A stretch of DNA of 64,000 bases from Micromonospora coxensis (GTDB lineage: Bacteria > Actinomycetota > Actinomycetes > Mycobacteriales > Micromonosporaceae): positions 6,386,001-6,450,000 of the forward strand of contig NZ_LT607753.1 of NCBI RefSeq assembly GCF_900090295.1, given 5' to 3'. Every line of letters begins with the position of its first letter. The first letter of the stretch is position 1. A program made the position numbers and the translations under genes. Shown piece by piece: positions 58,088-64,000 of this stretch. The notes under the pieces are model-generated. The model was given only the letters and a program-made list of their open reading frames with translations. It did no database searches and had not been told where the DNA came from.

Positions 58088-59014
58088 ATGACGGACGTGG
58101 CGGACTCCAGGTGGCAGGAGCCGGCGGCGCTCGACCCGGCCGTCGTGCGCCGCGCCTGGCGGGTGGCCGAACCCCTGCACGCGATGATCTACTTCGTGCC
58201 GGAGGCGCACGAGCGGTACGCCGCACTCGGTGTCCCCGAGCCGGCCGGCTACTTCGCCTCCCGGGCGGCTGCCCTGGGACCGGTCGGACCGGGACCGGTG
58301 GTCGCCAGCTTCTTCAACTTCAACCCGGACCTGGTCGCCCGGGTGCTGCCGGCCGCCTGGGAGCGGACGACGCCGGCGGCCGTGCTGGCCGCCCGGCTGG
58401 AGGCCGCCGACGCCGCGCTGACCCGCGCTCTCGGCGACGCGGTGCACGGCCCGGAGATGGTCGAGGCCGCCGAACTGCTCCGTCGCGCCGCCGAGTCCGC
58501 CGCCGCCCACCCCGAGGGACGGCCACTGTTCGCCGCCCACGCCGCGCTGCCCTGGCCGGACCAGCCGCACCTGATCCTGTGGCAGGCCCAGACGATGGTG
58601 CGGGAGTTTCGCGGCGACGGGCACGTGGCCGCCCTGGTGCTGGCGGAGCTGACCGGACTGGAGGCGCTGGTGCTGCACGCCGCGTCCGGCGAGGTGCCGG
58701 TCCGCTTCCTGCGCCGTACCCGGGGCTGGAGCAGCGCGCAGTGGGCCGACGCGGTCGAGCGGTTGCGCGGGCGCGGGTTGATCGAAGGCGACGAGCCGAG
58801 GCTGAGCGATCGCGGACGGGCACAGCGGGCGTGGATCGAGGCAGCGACCGACCGTCTCGCCACGTCCGCGTACACCGTGCTCGGCGCCGACGGGTGCGCC
58901 CGCCTCGCCGAGTTGACCCGGCCGATGAGCCGGGCCGTGGTCGATGCCGGACTGCTCGACGTCGACAACGCCGTGCCCCCGCGTGCCGACCGGGTGGCGT
59001 CCCGCTCGACGTGA
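58088..59014 (+). CDS. SCO6745 family protein
   Basis: A 308-aa, largely alpha-helical cytoplasmic protein. The start (DPAVVRRAWRVAEPLHAMIY, FVPEA) and the internal PHLILWQAQTMVREFRGDGH and ALVLAELTGLEALVLHAA are characteristic of the SCO6745 family. The C-terminal 100 residues contain a winged-helix-like part (RTRGWSSAQWADAVERL, LSDRGRAQRAWIEAATDRL). Function is not established; the helix-turn-helix suggests DNA or ligand binding. ATG 58088 has GGAAGG 7 nt upstream. It is convergent with the LLM oxidoreductase gene. Confidence 0.82.
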   Translation: MTDVADSRWQEPAALDPAVVRRAWRVAEPLHAMIYFVPEAHERYAALGVPEPAGYFASRAAALGPVGPGPVVASFFNFNPDLVARVLPAAWERTTPAAVLAARLEAADAALTRALGDAVHGPEMVEAAELLRRAAESAAAHPEGRPLFAAHAALPWPDQPHLILWQAQTMVREFRGDGHVAALVLAELTGLEALVLHAASGEVPVRFLRRTRGWSSAQWADAVERLRGRGLIEGDEPRLSDRGRAQRAWIEAATDRLATSAYTVLGADGCARLAELTRPMSRAVVDAGLLDVDNAVPPRADRVASRST

Positions 59015-59135
59015 CCCGGGACGACCGCGCCGGTGCCGGCTGTCGCCTGCCGCGCTGACGTCAGCGGCGAGGTCCGGCCGCGACCGGGCCGTGCCGGTGT
59101 CGGGACGGGACGCCGTCCGGGGTCGACGCGTGCCG

Positions 59136-60161
59136 TCAGTGGACCAGTTCGGCGATCTGGCGCAGCTGCCGTGGGCTGCCCGAGACCAGCAGGCTGGTGA
59201 TCACGGTCTCGCGCCACCGCTGCATCTCGTCCTTGATCTTCGCGGCCGGCCCGATCAGTGCGATGTCCTGCACCAGCGCGGTCGGCACCGCGGCGACGGC
59301 CGCCTGCTTGTCGCCCGCCAGGTACGCCTCGGTGATGAGGTCGCACTCCCGCTCGTACCCGAGGCGGGCGATGACGTCGCGGTGGAAGTTCGTCGACCTG
59401 GCTCCCATGCCGCCGACGTACAGGGCGACGAAGGGTCGGATCCGGTCGGCCGCCCGCTCCACGTCGTCGTCGACGACGATCGGCACCGTCGCGGCGACCT
59501 CGAACTCGTCCGGCGTGCGGCGGGCGCCCGGTCGGGCGAAGCCCTCGGCCAGCGCGGCCCGGTAGAAGCCGTCCGCCTTGGGGGAGAAGAACAGGGGCAG
59601 CCAGCCGTCGGCGATCTCGGCGGCCAACGCCACGTTCTTGGGTCCTTCGGCCGCCAGGTAGATCGGGAGGTCGGTGCGCAGCGGATGGACGGTGGACTTC
59701 AGGGGCTTGCCCAGGCCGGTGCCGCCGCGATGCGGAAGCTGATGGAAGTCGCCGTCGTACTGCACCGGGCCACTGCGGGCCAGGACGGCGCGGACGATGT
59801 CGATGTACTCGCGGGTGCGGGCCAGCGGCCGTGGGTACGGCTGGCCGTACCAGCCCTCCACGACCTGCGGGCCGGAGGCGCCGAGCCCGAGGATGAACCG
59901 ACCGCCGGAGAGGTGGTCGAGGGTGAGCGCCGCCATCGCCGCGGCGGTCGGCGTGCGGGCCGACATCTGCATGATGTTGGTGCCCAGCCGCACCCGGGAG
60001 GTGCTGGCGCCCCACCAGGCGAGCGGGGTCAGGCAGTCCGACCCGTACGCCTCGGCGGCCCAGACCGAGTCGAAGCCGAGCCGGTCGGCCTCGGCGATGG
60101 CCTCCACGACGCCGGCGGGCGGGCCGGAGGACCAGTACCCGGTGGTGTATCCGAGCTTCAT
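59136..60161 (-). CDS. LLM-class F420-dependent oxidoreductase
   Basis: A 341-aa luciferase-like TIM-barrel oxidoreductase. Family motifs are MKLGYTTGYW at the start, DRLGFDSVWAAEAYGSD, RVRLGTNIMQMSARTP, LDHLSGGRFILGLGASGPQ and LPIYLAAEGPKNVALAAEIA. Such enzymes in actinomycetes usually use the deazaflavin F420 for hydride transfer; the exact substrate is unknown. The gene lies 16 nt downstream of the SnoaL-like gene in the same direction, so both are probably one operon controlled from the PadR operator region. Confidence 0.92.
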   Translation of the reverse strand: MKLGYTTGYWSSGPPAGVVEAIAEADRLGFDSVWAAEAYGSDCLTPLAWWGASTSRVRLGTNIMQMSARTPTAAAMAALTLDHLSGGRFILGLGASGPQVVEGWYGQPYPRPLARTREYIDIVRAVLARSGPVQYDGDFHQLPHRGGTGLGKPLKSTVHPLRTDLPIYLAAEGPKNVALAAEIADGWLPLFFSPKADGFYRAALAEGFARPGARRTPDEFEVAATVPIVVDDDVERAADRIRPFVALYVGGMGARSTNFHRDVIARLGYERECDLITEAYLAGDKQAAVAAVPTALVQDIALIGPAAKIKDEMQRWRETVITSLLVSGSPRQLRQIAELVH

Positions 60162-60177
60162 CGCACGACCTTTCGTG

Positions 60178-60594
60178 TCACGGGGCGATGCCGTCCGCGG
60201 TGAGGCCGGCGACGACCGCCTCGCTCAACGTGGTGACGGCGGACAGGGGGCGGACCATGACGGTGAACTCCTGGATCAGGCCGTCGTCGTCGAGCTGGAG
60301 CAGGTCGAGGCCGTGGATCTGCCGGCCCCGGACGGTCGCCCGGAAGATGAGGACGTGCGACTCGACCGGCCGGCCCGCCGTGCCGATCTCGACCTCACCG
60401 GCCAACTGGCCGACGTACCGGAAGTCCTCGAACGTACGCAGGAGCACGCCGAGGAGCCCGTGGACGGTCCGGGCCCCCTCGAGCGGCGTGAACTTCACCG
60501 GGCTGAAGAAGCGCACGTCCGGGCTGAACAGCCCGTCGAACGCGGCGAGATCGCCGGCCTCGACGGCGGCACGGAACCGCTCGACTGTCGTCAC
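60178..60594 (-). CDS. SnoaL/NTF2-like protein
   Basis: A 138-aa NTF2-fold protein: FRAAVEAGDLAAFDGLFSPD, VRFFSPVKF and LDLLQLDDDGLIQEFTVMVRP form the cone-shaped barrel. Members include polyketide cyclases, ketosteroid isomerases and non-enzymatic binders. GTG 60594 is chosen because GAGGGGG lies 5 nt upstream; a TTG at 60615 would add seven residues and overlap the operator. It is first in an operon with the LLM oxidoreductase and divergent from the padR-type gene. Confidence 0.84.
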   Translation of the reverse strand: MTTVERFRAAVEAGDLAAFDGLFSPDVRFFSPVKFTPLEGARTVHGLLGVLLRTFEDFRYVGQLAGEVEIGTAGRPVESHVLIFRATVRGRQIHGLDLLQLDDDGLIQEFTVMVRPLSAVTTLSEAVVAGLTADGIAP

Positions 60595-60607
60595 GACCGC
60601 CCCCTCT

Positions 60608-60643
60608 ATAGTCAACGATAGGAGTAGTCATATCACTGACTAT
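60608..60643. promoter_or_regulatory. Operator-like repeats in the SnoaL/PadR divergent promoter
   Basis: TAGTCA occurs at 60609-60614 and 60625-60630 as direct repeats and TGACTA at 60637-60642 inverted, giving TAGTCA-N6-TGACTA and a wider ATAGTCA/TGACTAT pair (60608-60614, 60637-60643). Likely binding site of the adjacent PadR regulator. Confidence 0.6.
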
Positions 60644-60671
60644 GGGGCGAGGGAAGTGGGAGGTGTGACCG

Positions 60672-61235
60672 ATGGCGCTGCGCCACGCCGTGCTGGCGGC
60701 CCTGCTCGACGGCGAGTTCAGCGGCTACCAGCTGGCCAAGATCTTCGATGTGTCGCTGTCGAACTTCTGGTACGCGGTGCCCCAGCAGCTCTACGCCGAG
60801 CTGGCCAAGCTGGAGCGCGAGGGGCTGATCGTGGGCCGGCAGGTCATCCAGCGGGACCGGCCCAACAAGCGCCTGTTCACGGTCACCGACGCCGGCCTCG
60901 CGGAGCTGGCCGCGTTCACCGCGACGCCGTCGAAGCCGTCGTCCATCCGTGAGGACCTGCTCGTCATGGTCCAAGCCGTCGACCGGCTGGACCCGGGCCC
61001 GGTCATCGCCCAGCTCGAGGAGCGCGCGGTCACCGCGGCGGCGAAGGTGGAGATCTTCGACCAGATGCTCCGACGGCTGCGTGGCGAACTGGACGAGGAG
61101 ACGTTCCTGCGCGAGGGCGACCGCATCGGGCCGTACCTGACGTGCCTGCGTGGCCGCCGGTTCGAGCAGGAGAACCGCGAGTGGTGCGAGCAGACCGCCG
61201 CGCTGCTGCGCGCCCGGGCGCCACTGCCGGGCTGA
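60672..61235 (+). CDS. PadR-family transcriptional regulator
   Basis: 187 aa. The PadR winged helix (1-85: ALRHAVLAALLDGEFSGYQL, QLYAELAKLEREGLI, KRLFTVTDAGLAEL) is followed by a C-terminal coiled-coil dimerisation helix pair (about 95-187). ATG 60672 has GGGAGG upstream. PadR proteins repress neighbouring genes and release them on binding a small molecule; the divergent SnoaL-LLM operon and its own gene are the expected targets, through the TAGTCA repeats between them. Inducer unknown. Confidence 0.92.
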   Translation: MALRHAVLAALLDGEFSGYQLAKIFDVSLSNFWYAVPQQLYAELAKLEREGLIVGRQVIQRDRPNKRLFTVTDAGLAELAAFTATPSKPSSIREDLLVMVQAVDRLDPGPVIAQLEERAVTAAAKVEIFDQMLRRLRGELDEETFLREGDRIGPYLTCLRGRRFEQENREWCEQTAALLRARAPLPG

Positions 61236-61401
61236 CCCCGCCACCCCGTGCCGGCGCGCGGGACGGACCGCTGCCCGCCAGGTGCCGCAGCGGATGTCGG
61301 ACGCCGCGCGGGTCGGCTGTCGGACAGGCCGCCTTGCACCGTGATGCCACCCTTGGCGCGGCCGGCGATCGACGCGGCCTCGACGACTGCCGGGAGCGTG
61401 G

Positions 61402-62142
61402 ATGAAGATCGCCGTACGTGAGATCGCAAGCCTGGTGATCGGCACGATCGGCATCGTGCTGCTGGGTGCCGGGCTGAACCACGTGCTCGACATCGGCAGT
61501 TGCGCCTCGGGTGGGTCGTATGCCGTCGCACGTCCCTGCCCCGAGGGCACGGCGGTCTGGTTCTGGCTGGCGCTGACCGGTGCGCTGATGTGGATCCTGG
61601 GCATCATCGTGAGCGAGCAGAACTTCTCCGCACCGGGCGCCGGGCAGATCCTGTGGACGGCCGGCTTCGCCGGCGGCGGCGTCGCCCTGCTGGTCAAGGT
61701 GCTCGTCCAGCCGTCGATGCCGCCGGACGCGCGGCTCGGCGCGTCCATCGTGGCCGCGGTGTTCATTCCGATGGGCCTGGTCGTCGGGGTCGTCGGGCTC
61801 GTGCAACTCGTCCGGCAGCGGCGGACGACCGACGGTGCCCGCACCGGTGCCCCACGGCGTCGAGGCGCACCGACGGGTGCCGCGCCCGACCGCTGGTCAC
61901 GATTCAAGGCCCTGAACGACCTGCGGAGCACCGGCGCGCTCACGCGCGAGGAGTTCGACGCGCTCAAGGCCGACCTGACCGGCGGCCGGCCGGGCGGTCG
62001 GCGGCAACCGGCGACCGACCGCGTCGCCCTGATCCGGCAACTGGCCGACAGGCGGGCCTCGGGAGCCCTGAGTGGGGACGAGTTCGAGGCCGGCAAGCGC
62101 AGCGTCCTGCGCGGTGAGCGAACCGACTCGCTCGACCGGTGA
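61402..62142 (+). CDS. Membrane protein with two SHOCT motifs
   Basis: 246 aa. Four transmembrane helices (about 8-27, 50-72, 84-102, 113-137), then a linker and two copies of a SHOCT-like motif, FKALNDLRSTGALTREEFDA (about 171-197) and IRQLADRRASGALSGDEFEA (about 212-238). SHOCT motifs mediate oligomerisation or binding in otherwise diverse bacterial proteins. A CASGG...CPEG pair of cysteines lies in the first loop. Start ATG 61402 follows GGGAGCG. No operon partner is evident. Confidence 0.82.
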   Translation: MKIAVREIASLVIGTIGIVLLGAGLNHVLDIGSCASGGSYAVARPCPEGTAVWFWLALTGALMWILGIIVSEQNFSAPGAGQILWTAGFAGGGVALLVKVLVQPSMPPDARLGASIVAAVFIPMGLVVGVVGLVQLVRQRRTTDGARTGAPRRRGAPTGAAPDRWSRFKALNDLRSTGALTREEFDALKADLTGGRPGGRRQPATDRVALIRQLADRRASGALSGDEFEAGKRSVLRGERTDSLDR

Positions 62143-62162
62143 CGTCGACGCCCGGCCGCCGG

Positions 62163-62252
62163 TCAGGCGGTGTCGACGATCCGGTTCTCCCAGGCCCAGG
62201 CGGCGATCTCGACGCGATTGCGCAGACCGAGCTTCGTCTGGATGGTCGACAC
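62163..62252 (-). pseudogene. C-terminal remnant of a LuxR/NarL HTH protein
   Basis: Minus-strand codons VSTIQTKLGLRNRVEIAAWA, then WENRIVDTA and stop, match the last helices of a LuxR-type DNA-binding domain. Upstream similarity ends abruptly at 62252. Only about 30 codons survive, with no start. Confidence 0.6.
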
Positions 62253-62255
62253 GCG

Positions 62256-62324
62256 ATCCGTCTCGGTCTCGGCGCGCTGGTCGCGGCGATCGGCCTATGG
62301 GGCGTCCAGCGGCGGGTCACCTAG
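62256..62324 (+). pseudogene. C-terminal transmembrane-helix remnant
   Basis: Plus-strand codons IRLGLGALVAAIGLWGVQRR, VT, stop look like the end of an integral membrane protein. The fragment starts where the opposite-strand LuxR remnant ends, so a deletion joint probably lies at 62253-62255. The rest of 62143-62504 shows nothing else. Confidence 0.4.
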
Positions 62325-62504
62325 GCGGTACCTCGTCGATCGGGACGACCGGGAACACCGCTCTCTCGGACGTCCACAGCCGGCCCTGCGCCACAGGCAC
62401 GCGCGCCCGGCTCGCTCAGCGGAGGAGAGAAGGCACCGGTAAGAATCGGCCCCCCGGGCGCAGTACCTGGTGACGAGACACCTTCGGTGAAGGAGAAGGA
62501 GCCA

Positions 62505-63050
62505 GTGACGCATGCCGAACCAGACGAGCGGTTCACCGCCCTCTACCACGCGCACCACTCCCAGGTGTACGCGTACGCGGTGAGCCGGGCGGGACGCAAG
62601 CTCGCCGACGACGTGGTCGGGGAAACCTTCCTGGTGGCCTGGCGCAGGTGGGACGCCGTACCTGCCGTACCGCTGCCGTGGCTGCTGGGCGTGGCCCGCA
62701 ATGTGATCCGCGAACGCTACCGCGACGACATCCGCCAGGCGAGCCTCGCCACCGAGCTGCGCGCGTGGGTCGTGGAGGCGGACGCCGACATCGCCGACAG
62801 CGTCGCCGAACGTGCAGCGATGCTGGCCGCGCTCGCGGGCCTCGCCGAGGACGACCGGGAGGTGTTGACGCTGACGGCGTGGCAGGGCCTGTCCGCCAAG
62901 GCTGCGGCCCGCGTCGTCGGCTGCTCGACCGCGACGTTCTTCGTACGCCTGCACCGGGCCCGCAGACGCCTGGAACAGGCCATGTCCGACGCCGTCGGGG
63001 TGGACCGTCACCGCCCCGTCCGCCTTCCCGATCAGGAGTACGCCCGATGA
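62505..63050 (+). CDS. ECF-type RNA polymerase sigma factor
   Basis: 181 aa. Region 2 (about 8-75: RFTALYHAHHSQVYAYAVSR, DDVVGETFLVAWRRWDAVP, LPWLLGVARNVIRERYRDD) and region 4 (about 110-160: LAEDDREVLTLTAWQGLSAK, ATFFVRLHRARRRLEQ) are complete. GTG 62505 has AGGAG 9 nt upstream; GTG 62487 is an alternative that would overlap nothing useful. Its stop overlaps the next start (ATGA). It is the second sigma/CU044_5270 pair of the window but not a close copy of the first. Confidence 0.92.
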   Translation: MTHAEPDERFTALYHAHHSQVYAYAVSRAGRKLADDVVGETFLVAWRRWDAVPAVPLPWLLGVARNVIRERYRDDIRQASLATELRAWVVEADADIADSVAERAAMLAALAGLAEDDREVLTLTAWQGLSAKAAARVVGCSTATFFVRLHRARRRLEQAMSDAVGVDRHRPVRLPDQEYAR

Positions 63051-64000
63051 GTCACCGTGACACCCTGCACGCGCTGGCCGAGGCCCGTCCCCGCAGCCTC
63101 GACCCCTCCGGCCGGTCGGACCCCGCCCTGATCACGGCGCATCCCCGGCCCGAATCCAGCACCGGCACCGCGCGGCGGCCGGTGCGCCCGCTCGTGCTCG
63201 CGGGCGCGCTGCCCGCGGTGGCGCTCGCCGCGGCGGGCGCCATCCTGCTGAACAACGCGCCCGGGGCGCCCCTGGACCAGCCGGCGGTGTCGTCGCCCGC
63301 CCCGGTCGACGTGTCCGCCGACGCCGGCGGCCTGCTGCTGGTCGCCGCCGGACACAGCGAGTCCGCACCCGCCACCACCGGCCGCTACTGGGTGGTACGG
63401 GCCGAGCACGGCGAAGGCAGCCGGCGCGCGCAGGACGAGCGGTGGCTGGCCGCCGTGCCGGGCCTGCCCTCGGCCGCGTATGTCCGGCATGCCGACGGTG
63501 GCTCGTGGACCTCCCGGCCGATGCAGGGCCACACCGCGCAGAACAACTTCCTTCTCGCCGGTACGCCCCGTTCCGCGCGGGAACTGGCCACACTGCCGAC
63601 CACCCCTGGGAAGCTCCAGGACAAGCTGCTCGCCTGGTACGCCGACACCGGCGCCACCGAGGGACGCGACCAGTTCCTGTTCCATTCCGGCGCCGCCCTC
63701 GTCCTCGACCTGCCGGTGTCCCCGCAGGTGCGCGCGGCGGCGTACCGAATGCTCGCGGCGATGCCCCGGGTGACGTCGCTGGGCCGGGTGACCGACCGGC
63801 TCGGCCGGACCGGCGTGGCCGTGGCGGTCACCCGTCGAGGCGACTTCGGCACGGCGCAGACCCGCCTGATCGTCGACCCCACGACCGGACAGGCACTGGC
63901 CCGGGAGACCTGGGTCGCGGACCGCCCGACGAGCTGGACCGCGGTGATCGCCGCGCGATGGTCCGACGACGGCCTGCCGGAGGCGTCCGCACTGCGGTGA
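63047..64000 (+). CDS. CU044_5270 family protein
   Basis: 317 aa, ending exactly at the last base of the window. The N-terminus (TLHALAEARPRSLDP) and one transmembrane helix (about 47-65, VLAGALPAVALAAAGAILL) precede an extracytoplasmic domain resembling the protein at 53051-53950, with LARETWVADRP near the end. Its ATG overlaps the sigma stop by 4 nt, so the pair is translationally coupled. Likely membrane-located regulator or sensor of the sigma factor; mechanism unproven. Confidence 0.8.
   Translation: MSHRDTLHALAEARPRSLDPSGRSDPALITAHPRPESSTGTARRPVRPLVLAGALPAVALAAAGAILLNNAPGAPLDQPAVSSPAPVDVSADAGGLLLVAAGHSESAPATTGRYWVVRAEHGEGSRRAQDERWLAAVPGLPSAAYVRHADGGSWTSRPMQGHTAQNNFLLAGTPRSARELATLPTTPGKLQDKLLAWYADTGATEGRDQFLFHSGAALVLDLPVSPQVRAAAYRMLAAMPRVTSLGRVTDRLGRTGVAVAVTRRGDFGTAQTRLIVDPTTGQALARETWVADRPTSWTAVIAARWSDDGLPEASALR

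Noticed and set aside
59053..59066. Perfect palindrome CGCTGACGTCAGCG between convergent genes
   Set aside because: It has no loop, so it is a poor terminator, and it lies away from any promoter; probably chance.

Overview
The DNA is very G+C-rich, with strong third-position G/C bias, frequent GTG starts and several promoters whose -10 box lies 6-8 nt before the start codon (leaderless type). The gene families are actinobacterial: LAL and SARP regulators, an F420-type LLM oxidoreductase, CU044_5270 and SCO6745 families, a FurA-KatG pair, a streptogrisin-like protease and CBM2-bearing secreted hydrolases. I infer a filamentous actinomycete, most likely Micromonosporaceae; this is not proven by any single marker. 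No rRNA, tRNA, CRISPR array or intact insertion sequence was seen.

1-23.5 kb looks like the edge of a specialised-metabolite cluster that probably continues to the left. It holds two DrrAB-like ABC exporters, a GT1 glycosyltransferase, two adjacent LAL regulators, a malonyl-CoA-synthetase-like ligase with a motif-degenerate paralogue, a Sfp-type phosphopantetheinyl transferase, a HAD phosphatase, a small DUF5988-like protein, a VOC protein, a GT8 glycosyltransferase, an alpha/beta hydrolase and a 1025-aa SARP regulator. No PKS or NRPS core gene is visible. A TAGGGG-cored motif recurs in the promoter regions and overlaps the -35 box of one promoter.

23.5-34.6 kb is a polysaccharide-degradation region: decayed acetylxylan esterase and GH3 fragments, a LacI regulator, a GH62-GH10 xylan operon behind a 22-bp palindromic operator, a STAND-like NTPase with TPRs, a secreted S1 protease and a GH16 beta-glucanase with a ricin-type lectin domain behind a second LacI-type operator.

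34.6-47.1 kb holds housekeeping and accessory genes: an FAD oxidoreductase, a hydrolase, DUF2855, a GHL10 glycoside hydrolase-like protein, a DHFR-like protein, two unrecognised genes, furA-katG, an IS481 remnant and an APH-fold kinase. 47.5-53.0 kb is one giant gene for a single-chain acyl-CoA carboxylase with the domain order of eukaryotic acetyl-CoA carboxylase.

53-64 kb contains two ECF sigma/CU044_5270 pairs flanking a DJ-1/PfpI-GlxA region, an SCO6745 protein, an LLM oxidoreductase, a SnoaL-like/PadR divergent pair, a SHOCT membrane protein and three small gene remnants. Strong G+C-rich hairpins lie at several convergent junctions and act as likely bidirectional terminators.
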